From Siphonodentalium dalli (lineage: Eukaryota > Mollusca > Scaphopoda > Gadilida > Siphonodentaliidae), in the NCBI GenBank assembly GCA_032622095.1, contig CP136063.1:37176106-37240105 (forward strand): 64,000 bases of DNA, in the 5' to 3' direction. Positions 10,750 to 22,026 of this stretch are shown piece by piece; within the stretch, counting starts at the first letter, position 1; every line of letters begins with the position of its first letter. The notes beneath the pieces are model-generated. The model did no database searches and was not told the origin of the DNA. It saw only the letters and a list, made by a program, of their open reading frames with translations. The position numbers were made by a program, and so were the translations under genes.

Positions 10750-11051
10750 TATGTTGGTTTCAATTGGCTTGTCGCTTTTGGAAATGCTAATTATTATATC
10801 CATGGCAACGACACAATAACTTATCTAGTTATATAATTCATATGCATGTTTATGATGACACCCCTCACGCAATACTCTTTAAAGTTCTGATTCTGAATGA
10901 CGAATTATCAGTTTTGAAATATTAACCTTTCTATCCATGTCATGGAAATGCTTATTTATCTACCTAGGTTCATATTCCACACTACCTTCCACGAAGGCAC
11001 ACCCTGTCCACATATTACATAAACACGTGCTATCCGATGTGATAACTCAAA

Positions 11052-12065
11052 TTATTTTTCACCAAATATTTTCATTCGGCTGAGATCAGACTTGGCAATG
11101 CTTTTATTCATTCGCTTTTCTGCTTTGGATTTACTAGCAATAAGCACATTTCGTCCGTAGAATCGAAACCTGTAGAAACCACCACGTACCTGGACCATGT
11201 GATTATCATAGCCTGCTATGGGATTATATACCACGACAAACCATCGTCTCCAGGAATATTTGGCGCCAAGAAAGTCTCTGACTTGAAGACTAAAATCTTT
11301 ATTATTTAATTTGACTTTTGCCGCAGCGAGTGTATCGAAATCCTCCTCGGACTGACTTTCCCATTTCGATTCCACTTTTCTGTCATACGCCCGCACTGCA
11401 GTGTTGACTGCACTCATTCTTTTTTCCCATGTCTTTATCTTTTCATTCGTTACTGCTATCGACTTGTTGCTGAGTTGCTGATATGCCATCTCTAGCTTAT
11501 AGCAGTCGTAAAGCAGTTTGATGGTACCCATCATGAATTTTTGCAACTTTTGGCGGTCGTTCTTGGTGAATTTCATTATAGCTATGGGGATATTTGATTC
11601 ATACACGTGGTTTGAATTTACCATCGCATCATAAAGATTCCCTCCTGCATCAGCGTACGAACGGTCGTACCCATCCAAGAATTCTGTCGTATAGTGACTA
11701 CGTAAAAATGTTGGTGAGTTGTACAGTTTGTTGAGAAGCCGGATATTCGATCTGATATCTCTTTCTATTTCTCCGAATGGTATATGGGTTCTGCTCCACA
11801 CGATCTCTCGGTTAACTCCTTCCAACTTGCCAGACATCTGATCGAATCTTGTATTCATTCTATTATAAACCTTTTTGATTGCTTTGAGTTCCGGCGACTC
11901 CTGGGCTCCAAGAAACATTGTCATAACCTGTGCAGTCACCATGAACAATGGTCCACATACAGCGCTGAACATGGTTATTGCACCTGCAAAGCCGGCAGTG
12001 TCTGTAAATAAGCCAAGAGCAGTCGAAGTCGTCTCTAGTGTACTAACTATGGCTTCTTCATCCAT
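11052..12065 (-). pseudogene. 3'-truncated, chimeric copy of the rapunzel/cephalotoxin-like gene
   Basis: From its start codon at 12065 the frame matches the intact gene to about residue 331-332. The duplication junction at 11071-11073 then replaces the last ~73 codons with five novel ones (IFGEK) and a stop, for 337 codons in total. The hydrophobic segment and the rapunzel-like helical region are kept; most of the aromatic-rich C-terminal part is lost. The whole duplicated upstream region is present, so it could still be transcribed, but the native 3' UTR and poly(A) signal are missing. Whether the product is stable is unknown. Confidence 0.8.
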
Positions 12066-12115
12066 GGTTCTTGGGTTTAGATACTGTATTGGTTGGATAT
12101 TATATGCCTTGTATT

Positions 12116-12944
12116 AATGCGGTCTCTAATATATCCCAGTGAATCTGAAATATATATACAAATAAGATATTATAGGCGTAATATCAGCCGTATAATTCAG
12201 CTTTATTTTGATAACCCGGTCATGTGAATGATACTCCGGCCTTATAAACAGTATGTTAGGTTTTTACCGATAAAAGCTACTTAAAAATCACATTATATTG
12301 GAAAACTTGATGTACGATGAGGTAACTGTACATAGTTACATATGTTCGTAATAATCCGCTGGCATTTATATTTTATATGCGTTGTTTATCTCGATTTTAC
12401 CTCATTAGTCACTATGTAGCAGATACCATATAAATTCCATTTTTTCCCTAAACTAATGGTTTAACTCGAATAAATTTTCGATGTCAATAAACGGCATAGG
12501 GTATTAACCAACGTGGTGCATTGAATGTGGTTAAAGCGACCATACTCGATAGATAACGCGGCCACATATATTTATTATGAAAAAGAAAAAAGCATAATAC
12601 GCACTACTTCATGAAATAAAATTGATTCAACCATTTGTCAGATAAAATATGAAATGTATGAGGTATTTGTTACATAATTAGGTAAAATCGAGATAAACAA
12701 CGCGTATAAAATATAAATGCTAGCGGAATATCACAAACTTGTAAGCTATGTTCACTTACCTCATCGTTCATTATGTTTGCTCCGATATTCCGGTGTCTCT
12801 GATACCGTTTTATCAGTCACGATCTAACTCGTACCTCCATTATATTTACAAGGCCGGATTATTATTGACAAGGCCAGGTTATCAAAATAAGGCCGAATTA
12901 TACGGATACCCCCGTGACAAATGCGGTTTCTAATATAACCCAGT
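12116..12944. mobile_element. Foldback element upstream of the truncated gene (copy 2)
   Basis: Duplicate of 6039-6868, with the same ~220-bp inverted arms and 25-bp flanking direct repeats; one base is missing relative to copy 1 in the 'ggccacatatattt' segment. Confidence 0.75.
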
Positions 12945-13238
12945 ATATTTGTCGTCGTCTGTCGTTTGTGCAAATAAGACATACATGTTTACGGCATCTG
13001 CCGCAAGCTCTACCAGTCTCGCTATTCTTCCACCGTAGGCATGAGCCGATCAATATATATAGTATGTATGGTTGGGATTGGTCCGCCCTGCTATAGAGGT
13101 TCCCCGTTTGGGGTGTTGGTTTTGAAATTTCCAACTGCATCACCCCCTCTTAAACCAGACCAAACTCTCAGGTTTGTCGAATCATTTATGTTCAAGTAAA
13201 GTAGGAAACTTGTAAAACTGTCTGAACTGATGGTCTGC

Positions 13239-14622
13239 TGTGACAGCGTGGACATAGCATCAACTAAATCGGTTAAATATTTGGGGGTGTTTCCTAATCA
13301 ACGGCTGAATGATGAGGTAATGGCGGAGAATGTTCTGAGTAAGGTAACTGCGAATATTTTGTATTTGTAATACGACCCTGCCAGTGGCCCGAGTTACCAT
13401 GGCTATCTCGTTCCAGTTTTGTGGTACAATTCTACTTTTTCCAATTGTACCACGAAAAAAATCGGTTTATTCAGATCGCGCACGCGACTTTTCCCGTCTT
13501 TTCTAACTCCGCGCAAACAGGGCATCAACGGAGTACACCCGCACCCCTTTGAATTTTGCTACATCTTGACAATCTTGCGAATTTTCTAGCGATTTGTCGC
13601 TTGAAACCAGATTGGTTGCCAATGAATATGGTCCAAATGATGTTATGGTATATTGATATATGTTACGACCAAAGAAAGTTACTTAATAAGTATATTAAAT
13701 GACAAAATAAATCCATGGGGCCGGGCTGTGCATTCGTCGATTCGAATCTCGATCATATTCGATATTTCGGAATCAAGTTGAAAATGAAAGCGTTTGTTCA
13801 CCAGTACGGAAGGGGGATAAGATTAGTTTAGTAAACTAGATCATTTAGATCGCTTTGTGTAAGGAAAATGGTCCATAGTCGATGATCATATTCATGTTGT
13901 CCCAACAACGTTCAACACAGAAATGACCGAAATCGTATTTCCTGTACAATTTAAATGAAAGGCACGGGCGCCGCTGAAAACACATCGTTTGTTAGCCAAT
14001 CACAACGATTATTTTCTAGAAGAGGTGCCTCGAAAAGTCAACGGGGGAATTTCATAACAAGACAAGATTACCGGAGTACTCCATGCAAAGAAATCGAGTA
14101 CGCCCAATACGAATTACACCACGAAATGTTTTCTAACATGAGACGTAAAAAGCGCAGTATTTCGTTGACTATTCAGTCGAATTGTGACCATAAACTTTCA
14201 GTCGTATTACAAAAGAAATCAATACACGGTGTATCGGTGTGTATGGTCAAGTTGTACCACAAAAAACTGATTGTAGGACTCCGCTACGCGTCGTCCTACA
14301 ATCAGTTTTTTGTGGTACAACTTGACCATACACACCTCTACATCGTGTATTTATTTCTTAAATATATGAAGGCGAATTATCTTCATGAAGAATGCAGGAC
14401 ACTTTTGCAATTTTGACAACTAATTTCTTTTGTCAGTATTTAAGTCTGACAGAAAGAACTAAAAAGCGTCTTCAAGCTTATCAAGATAGACTTGTTAGAT
14501 TTATCGTGAAACTAGGCAGGATGACCCATCTAGGATTTAATGAATTTGAACATGTAAACTGGCTTTGTATAATAACAGTATTTGGCTTAATTTATTTTGA
14601 CTGCTACTACATATATTTATGA
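13239..14622 (+). pseudogene. Non-LTR retrotransposon RT fossil (copy 2)
   Basis: Duplicate of the split RT fossil at 7163-8546. The 5' part (13239-13421) has 'SVKYLGV' and a premature TAA; the 3' part (about 14431-14622) has 'TERTKKRLQAYQDRLVR'. One substitution changes His to Pro in the 'YDHASG' segment. Non-functional. Confidence 0.82.
13416..14426. mobile_element. Non-autonomous insertion with 43-bp-arm hairpin (copy 2)
   Basis: Duplicate of the insertion at 7340-8350; the hairpin arms lie at 14237-14279 and 14293-14335 and remain perfect. Confidence 0.6.
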
Positions 14623-15171
14623 ATTCAATCGTTCGGCCTATTACAGTTGGTGGTAAACTAGACTAGTGCGTATGCATGTGTGAATGGTCAAGTACTGTTA
14701 TGTGTCGTAGTGGAATAACAATTATGTCATTACCAGATTCTTTGACACATATGCCATTTAATTACGGCATATATTTCTAACAGTCACATGTTTGTAATGA
14801 ACAAACTGCTTTGTGTCAATATGTTCATCTTTAGAAAATATTAACTCTTCCACCAAACTCATTTACTATCTGATTTGATAGCTAAATTATGTTTTTGGTT
14901 GAGTTTATATTTAATATCATACTTTAGATTGACAACTCACTGGCCTCTGTGTTTTTTTAGATATAATTTGATTTATAACTGGCTTCGAACACATCAACCC
15001 CGTCCACTCATTCTATAGACCCACTATCAAATATATGATGAACCAATGATCTCAAATAAGTTTTCATCCCATCATTTTCATAACTGTCAACAAAAGTTAG
15101 CATGACATATTCTTCATCTGTATATATTTACATACACCTAATATCTCTTCCGATTTCCCCATAGCGTTATT

Positions 15172-15244
15172 CAATGTGCTCATAAACCCATGAACGTAAC
15201 GTGACGTCACTTTCAATGTCGTTCATAGGTTTATGAACACATTG
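15172..15244. repeat. 73-bp inverted repeat (copy 2)
   Basis: Duplicate of 9097-9169 with the same 'gtgacgtcac' loop. Confidence 0.75.
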
Positions 15245-15427
15245 ATGCCGGAAATCACCGGGGTTTGTCGGACATTACCGACTGCTTGAGTATCTAGCAC
15301 GTCCGGATTTGGCAAAAAAATTGTTTTGGACTATAATCAGTGATATTGCCATGTGTTACTGAGTGTTGATGTTAACAAAACCGCGCTACTCAACAGAGTT
15401 TTATCATTTTCCTTGCCGCTACAAATA

Positions 15428-16270
15428 TTCCCCCGACCTCACAGATATATCATTATGTTCCCCCGACCTCACAGATATATCATTATGTTCCCCCGACCTC
15501 ACAGATATATCATTATGTTCCCCCGACCTCACAGATATATCATTATGTTCCCCCGACCTCACAGATATATCATTATGTTCCCCCGACCTCACAGATATAT
15601 CATTATGCATTCCCCCGACCTCACAGATATATCATTATGCATTCCCCCGACCTCACAGATATATCATTATGTTCCCCCGACCTCACAGATATATCATTAT
15701 GGTAGAACGGCGTATATTCCCCCGACCTCACAGATATATCATTATGTTCCCCCGACCTCACAGATATATCATTATGGTAGAACGGCGTGTATTCCCCCGA
15801 CCTCACAGATATATCATTATGTTCCCCCGACCTCACAGATATATCATTATGGTAGAACGGCGTGTATTCCCCCGACCTCACAGATATATCATTATGTTCC
15901 CCCGACCTCACAGATATATCATTATGGTAGAACGGCGTATATTCCCCCGACCTCACAGATATATCATTATGGTAGAACGGCGTATATTCCCCCGACCTCA
16001 CAGATATATCATTATGGTAGAACGGCGTATATTCCCCCGACCTCACAGATATATCATTATGTTCCCCCGACCTCACAGATATATCATTATGGTAGAACGG
16101 CGTGTATTCCCCCGACCTCACAGATATATCATTATGTTCCCCCGACCTCACAGATATATCATTATGTTCCCCCGACCTCACAGATATATCATTATGTTCC
16201 CCCGACCTCACAGATATATCATTATGTTCCCCCGACCTCACAGATATATCATTATGGTAGAACGGCGTGT
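15428..16270. repeat. 30-bp minisatellite, 24 units (copy 2)
   Basis: Same array as 9353-10135 with exactly two more 30-bp units, added in the last block (five consecutive units before the final spacer instead of three). This is the main length difference between the two duplication copies. Confidence 0.97.
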
Positions 16271-16570
16271 TGTCCATTTCTTATCCACAGCCAAAATTTA
16301 ATAGTTAGTTTCAAATATTATCATTCTTGAAATCAACACGTCTACATTAGTTACTAACTAAACAAGACGTTTTATCATATATACTTTACTGTGAAATTGC
16401 GTTTTTCCGTTATCCGTCAGCGGATTCTCAAAATGTTTGGTTTTCCAAAAAGCGAAGATTCGAACTGTCTGAACTGAACTCCGTGCGTTCATTTAAATAG
16501 TTGAATAAATAGTGGGAAAGACAGACAATCCTAGTTCATAATGAATTTAAGTATATAAATATAAATAATA

Positions 16571-16709
16571 AACGGCGGATTCAACGTGGTCATGGGTTTT
16601 GACAACGATAAAAAAATCAGCAAACTCCGCATGAAACCCTTCGGGGTTCATGCAGTTTGCTGATTTTTTCTCGCGGTTAAAATCCCATGACCACATTGAA
16701 ACCGCCGTT
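16571..16709. repeat. 139-bp hairpin (copy 2)
   Basis: Duplicate of 10436-10574 with one G-to-A change ('gacaacgat'). Confidence 0.85.
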
Positions 16710-16724
16710 CATTTCTTATATATA

Positions 16725-16884
16725 CAGTAATGCTCTAATTAATCGACTCCATAACCACAGCAGAATTATGGGTAACATTGAGAGCTTTCCGATGAATGGC
16801 AACAAGCCATATTTCCGACTAGATCCTGAAAAGTTACCCATAATTCTGCTGTGGTTATGGAGTCGATTAATTAGGGCATTACTG
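16725..16884. mobile_element. 160-bp TA-flanked MITE (copy 2)
   Basis: Duplicate of 10590-10749; termini and TA flanks are preserved. Confidence 0.85.
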
Positions 16885-17208
16885 TATGTTGGTTTCAATT
16901 GGCTTGTCGCTTTTGGAAATGCTAATTATTATATCCATGGCAACGACACAATAACTTATCTAGTTATATAATTCATATGCATGTTTATGATGACACCCCT
17001 CACGCAATACTCTTTAAAGTTCTGATTCTGAATGACGAATTATCAGTTTTGAAATATTAATCTTTCTATCCATGTCATGGAAATGCTTATTTATCTACCT
17101 AGGTTCATATTCCACACTACCTTCCACGAAGGCACACCCTGTCCACATATTACATAAACACGTGCTATCCGATGTGATAACTCAAATTATTTTTCACCAA
17201 ATATTTTC

Positions 17209-18852
17209 TAAATTTCAGATCCAGATGCCAGTCAATAATGCAGTACGCGACAGTAGCAACGAAGGAAAACTAATGTGAGAGTTAGTATGTCAATAATATC
17301 AACATATCACGAGCGGCAATCTAAATCAGTTCCAGATTAGTGGTTTTGATTCTGGTAGACAGTATATTTGAAGATATGGGTTAAACATCCGCCGATCAGG
17401 AGTCGGCCTCTCATTTCTTAATTTGTCATTTTCGCGGTGTTTGGTTAATCTTGACAAATCTAAAGAACAGCCAGTGGCTGTATGAAACATTTAATAGCCG
17501 ATAACTTTAACATATTTCAACAATGGTGTTGCTGTTTCTTGCAAAATTGCGGAACTAACCACCACACCATTATTAAAAATGTAATGACTTAAAAATGTTT
17601 TTGAATGTTTTGTACACATAATGCATTTTCTTCGATTGTTCAGATTGACAACACACTGCAAAAATGGCAAAATCAGAAAATTAACGGTACTTTTTAATAA
17701 TAACATCAGTTCAGCTGGACATACCAACATCATGACAACTTAGCATGACCAATTGGCCAGGGGTGATAACCCTACCAATGTCCATGAAATAAATACATGC
17801 TATCAAAAGAAATACTTTAGCTATCTGTTTGTATTACATATTCAAATTAACGATTGAAGACTCCCATTTGATCGATTTGGAAAGTATTAAACTCATTTTG
17901 AACAAACCCATGCTTTATTGTATAAATCCACGTTCTGTATATATTCTGGTTATGACGTATTTTGTGTCGGTAAATAAAATATATGTCATTCAATTGTGTT
18001 GATATATCATGGCATTGTTTATGATGAAACACCATCATCTGTATAGTTAGTGTAATTTGGTAGATCTGCTTAAAAATATTATCCGTATCCAACCATTTCG
18101 TAGTCACGTGCTATCCCATTTGATAACTCAAACATATTTACCTAAGCACGCCCATGATTTACATCCAGACTAATCATTACATAATCTTGACCATTCGCAT
18201 ATCTATACATATCTCAGTAACCATCCGGATGTACCCACCCTGCGTGGTGTACCGACGGTATTTTCAGGATTGACTTGCTTCATTCTTAAATTTTAGCTGG
18301 TCGGCATACCTTAGGAGAGTTTCATATTAACATAATGAGAGATGGCACCATTTGGCGTATGAAATTTCGAGTCGTAGCGACAACATACCTATATACACAT
18401 GTACGGTAGCAAAGGTTGTATTTATAATCTAAAATGTAAGAAAAGTGGCCATAACACAACAAAACAAAACCTGTTATCGAATTACAAGTTCATCAGTTTT
18501 TTTTTGTGCCTCTATTTTATGCTTTTTTCTTTGGTTTCGGTTTTTGTAATGATCACATATTTTTGGTTTTTCATTTGGCCAAAATCTCTAAAAACAAAAA
18601 CAAAATAGCCAAACAAATTCACAAATGGCCAAAACAAAAAATGGCACAATTCATTTCCTTTATTGATGTTGAGAACAATATCAGATCGAGCATTATGCCT
18701 GATAGAGGACCATCTGACATCGCGGGTTCAGGTGTATTTTGAGATAAAATCTATCGCGACAGGGTTAGTGTTATTAGAGATATAACTTCAGAGACACATT
18801 GCATCATCGTTTACTTAACCACAATAACAAACGCACTGCATAGAGCGAGAGA
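17209..18852. other. Non-coding, unassigned
   Basis: Single-copy sequence beyond the duplication. Open frames of 60-90 codons on both strands show no domain. Around 18500-18650 there is a run of Phe/Lys-coding 'tttt..gg' and 'ccaaaa' phrases that could fold back weakly. No gene supported. Confidence 0.4.
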
Positions 18853-18885
18853 GAGCAGAGAGGATGAACTAGAGAGAGAGAGAGA

Positions 18886-18937
<52 letters not shown>

Positions 18938-18961
18938 GAGAGAGAGAGAGAGAGAGAGAGT
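18853..18961. repeat. (GA)n microsatellite
   Basis: About 100 bp of 'ga' repeats with a few g insertions, then 'tttgtgtgtgtgtg'. The minus-strand Ser-Leu frame across it is an artefact. Confidence 0.97.
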
Positions 18962-19895
18962 TTGTGTGTGTGTGATAATGTATAAACAAACTCACCTTTC
19001 TGTAAACCAAAACACGAACTACCTCTGTGCTCTGCTACAACGGTATCTGCGATTTCCTATGAATATGGGAGCATTATATATGAGAGAGCAGTACGTGATT
19101 CTGGCGTCATAATAGCGACATCCAACCAATCAGATCGCATGTATCAAAGCATATCGCCACATGGATCTCGCTGCATTGGATAAATCACGTTCTTTGTGTT
19201 AAGTACACCGGCTCAGGTTTTCATAAATCTGTAGCGACCACAATCAAAAGTATAGCGTTCGTATTCATTGAAGCAATGATGTCTATTGTATTGCACCGAC
19301 GTGACGAACATCCAATCAAATTTCATGTACGTTTGTAACCTGACAATACTAATATCTCGCTGTATTATTGGAAAATTATAGGCATGCTGTCACATGCGTG
19401 GTCATTAAATACATTAAACATATCATCTGATCGCGTACAGTGAATTTCTACCAGCAGCTGTACAGTGCCCAGTTTCACGAAGCAATGATTTAAGCTGATC
19501 GTAAGATGGACTTAACCACAGGTCCCCAGAACAAAACGTACCCATCCCAATAATACTTAATCCTATAGAAAGGTATCCAACTTCGCCGGGCCTAATTTTT
19601 TTATAATAATTTTTCAAAGTCCACAAACTGGTTCAAAATACAAAAAAATAATTCTGTCTCATTTTTATATGTAGAAAGATATTTATTGTTCTTCAATTTA
19701 ATGTATACTGTAAAACTTGGTTCTGAAGAACTCTGGTTATGAGCACAGGTCGGACGAAATCCGGCTCATTTTTTCACTTCTACGACTTGGTGTCCGTTAC
19801 TGCATTGTCAAAGACTCGGTTTTTATACAGAATCGCGTATCAAAGACACTTTCAACGATAACTAGTATAAATATATATCTACTATATATTTTGGG
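18962..19895. other. Non-coding, unassigned
   Basis: No domain or repeat recognised. A 67-codon minus-strand frame at 19423-19626 has no similarity I can name. Confidence 0.35.
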
Positions 19896-20231
19896 ACTTC
19901 TGTCTGTCTGTTTGTGACTTCTGTCTGTCTGTTTGTTAGCAATGGCCGGGAAAACTGCCGGAAGGATTTCGATGAAATGTGATACCTAGTAGTACTTTTG
20001 TCTGGGGAGTGTTTTGGACGGGTCAAATTGTGACCCCGACCTGATCTTGACCTTCAAAATGGTCAATTGAAGGTCAGATCGCGCCTTTCGACGGGGATTT
20101 CGACGAAATTTGATACTTAGGGGTCCTTTTGTCCGGGGAGTGTTTTGGACGGGTAAAATCATGACCCTGACCTGAACTTGACCTTCAAAATGGTAAATTC
20201 TAGGTCAAATCGCACCTTTCGACTGATTTCG
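19896..20231. repeat. Two ~131-bp direct repeats after a short tandem
   Basis: 'gacttctgtctgtctgtttg' is repeated at 19896 and 19916. Then 'ggggagtgttttggacggg' occurs near 20004 and 20136, with 'cttgaccttcaaaatggt' after each, a period of about 131 bp. Copies are diverged. Probably part of a dispersed element; no coding capacity. Confidence 0.75.
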
Positions 20232-20309
20232 ATGTAAGATCCACGGATGTTTTGGAAAGCAGAGGGGGAACAGCCCGGACGAAGTCGGGTTACCCTATCT
20301 CTCTAAAAA

Positions 20310-20735
20310 ACACTGTGTAGAAACGCTACACACTTTGTACACATATATGTGTAACATCTGCTCTCCAACAATTATGTGTAGAAACTGTAGAGCAATTTTG
20401 GTACACACAATATGTGTAGCTCTATACACACATGTATGTGTATAGAGCAATTTTTGGTACACACAAAATGTGTAGCTCTATACACACATGTATGTGTAGT
20501 CGCTATACACTTGTGTGTAGTAAACAGTTGGTAGACAGTTACTACACAGATAATACACAGTTAGTGTGTACTTTATTTATACACATTTGTGTACATAGTA
20601 CACAGTAGTGTGTACTTTATTTATACACATCTGTGTAACAATCTACACAATTTTGTAGTATATAGTACCCAGTATTGTGCATATTTGGTACACACACTGT
20701 GTACCAACTAATCTATACACTTTATGTGTAATAAA
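20310..20735. repeat. Cryptic (acac/tgtg) palindromic low-complexity region
   Basis: Built from 'tacacacatgtatgtgta', 'tgtgtagctctatacacac' and 'gtacacacaatatgtgtag' variants in many orientations. 'tgtgtagctctatacacaca' followed by 'tgtatgtgta' occurs twice (about 20414 and 20470). It is self-complementary throughout. No gene. Confidence 0.75.
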
Positions 20736-21020
20736 TTTACATGCATTCTTTTTGCAAATATTGGACATTTTTGGGTGATGTAGCAACTGTAATGTCGAAT
20801 CAGAATCGCATGGTTGAGGCCATCACAGTAAGAATGTTTGATATTGAAAGCCATAATTATTACTTCTTTTTTTTTATTAGCCAAAACAAATCATGAAAAA
20901 CATGCTATCATATGTTATATATGCTGAATGGACCTCATATTACATTGGCATTTACATGTACTGGTATAATAAATTTGCAATGACAATGAAATGGGCAAGA
21001 AAAGTTTAACTCACTATTTA

Positions 21021-21535
21021 TCTAACTTTTCCGGTTCAATATAATTGTTTAATTGCCAATTTATTTTACAGGCAAATGACAATGCCAACTATGGGTGATG
21101 TTCGATCAATTAAGTGTACTGGATGTATATCTAATAGCACATTCCTCGGGATTTTATTCTGGGTAACATTTTTCTGACAATGCTGTGTTTTCTCAACAAA
21201 ATTTATCAATATGATACTTTCATTCTCAGTTTTTGAAGCCACTTCTTCAATTGACAGGGCACGAGGATCTTCGGATTGACTCCAAGCCACCTCTCCCATG
21301 TCAATGACATGAAGATCTTTCAAAAACTGAGAATGAAAGTATCATATTGATAAATTTTGTTGAGAAAACACAGCATTGTCAGAAAAATGTTACCCAGAAT
21401 AAAATCCCGAGGAATGTGCTATTAGATATACATCCAGTACGCTTAATTGTTCGAACATCACCCATAGTTGGCATTGTCATTTGTCTGTAAAATAAATTGG
21501 CAATTAAACAATTATATTGAACCGGAAAAGTTAGA
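21021..21535. repeat. Inverted repeat with two 217-bp arms
   Basis: Left arm 21021-21237 and right arm 21319-21535 are complementary with only a few mismatches (for example near 21108 and 21116). The 81-bp loop carries most of the first of three related 84-nt exon-like segments. Such near-perfect long arms imply a recent inverted duplication of intron-like sequence. Confidence 0.9.
21243..21326 (-). CDS. Candidate 84-nt exon, copy 1 of 3
   Basis: Minus strand: preceded by a 'ttcattctcag' acceptor-like sequence and followed by 'gtggct', a possible donor. Encodes 28 residues with 'VIDMGEVAWSQSEDP' and 'LSIEE'. Related in length, frame and edges to 21591-21674 and 21943-22026. The protein family is not recognised and no other exon of the same gene was identified, so the call rests on the triplication alone. 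Confidence 0.35.
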
Positions 21536-21590
21536 TGCAGTCAAGTTTATATTTTAATTGCTTGCATCCAGGATAAGGCATCGAAGTCAC

Positions 21591-21674
21591 CTCTTCAATT
21601 GACAGGGTATGAGGATCTTTAGAATGACTCCAAGTCACCTCTCCCTTGTCAATGACAAGAGGATTTTTCAAAAA
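21591..21674 (-). CDS. Candidate 84-nt exon, copy 2 of 3
   Basis: Minus strand: 'cactcag' acceptor-like sequence before it, 'gtgact' after it. Encodes 28 residues with 'VIDKGEVTWSHSKDP' and 'LSIEE'. It begins 348 bp from copy 1 in the same orientation. The sequence between copies is recognisably homologous but clearly more diverged than the 84-nt segment. Confidence 0.35.
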
Positions 21675-21942
21675 CTGAGTGAGCATGAAAATATCATTTT
21701 GATAAGTTTTGACAAGAGGACACAACACTCTCCAAAAAGTATCAACCCATTTGTTATCATATACATGTATAACGGATTTGTGGAATGGAACTAACTTCAG
21801 AGAAAGTTGGCATTGAAATTCATATATACCGGTACAATAAAATGGCAATGACAATACAAACAATGCTATTATGAATAGAGTTACATGCATGTTACATGCA
21901 TTTTAATAATTGCTCTTATTCTGGAGTCAGCATCAAAGTCAC

Positions 21943-22026
21943 CTCTTCAATTGACAGGGCATGAGGATCTTTGGAATGATTCCAAGCCACCTCTCCCGCA
22001 TCAATGACATGAGGATTTTTCGAAAA
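21943..22026 (-). CDS. Candidate 84-nt exon, copy 3 of 3
   Basis: Minus strand: 'tatgctcag' before it, 'gtgact' after it. Encodes 28 residues with 'VIDAGEVAWNHSKDP' and 'LSIEE'. It begins 352 bp from copy 2. The identical length, conserved frame and conserved AG/GT edges across three diverged copies suggest tandemly duplicated, perhaps alternatively used exons. Confidence 0.35.

Larger units (their letters stand above)
4994..11070. repeat. Tandem segmental duplication, copy 1 (~6.08 kb)
   Basis: Starts inside the 3' part of the rapunzel-like gene and runs through its upstream region, a LINE fossil, the minisatellite and two hairpin/TIR elements. It is followed immediately by copy 2. The shared trinucleotide 'ttc' at the left edge (4994-4996), the internal junction (11071-11073) and the right edge (near 17206-17208) is a 3-bp microhomology. 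Confidence 0.95.
11071..17208. repeat. Tandem segmental duplication, copy 2 (~6.14 kb)
   Basis: Head-to-tail repeat of 4994-11070. Differences seen by eye: a one-base deletion near 12564, a one-base shorter T run near 14955, substitutions matching copy-1 positions near 7305, 7396, 7532, 9254, 10479 and 10926, and 60 extra bases in the minisatellite. Such high identity implies a very recent event or an assembly of two alleles. Confidence 0.95.

Noticed and set aside
10552-10836. 94-codon frame over the TIR element
   Set aside because: Both strands are open because the element is palindromic; no protein features.
18804-19010. Ser/Leu-rich minus-strand protein
   Set aside because: Translation of a (GA)n microsatellite.
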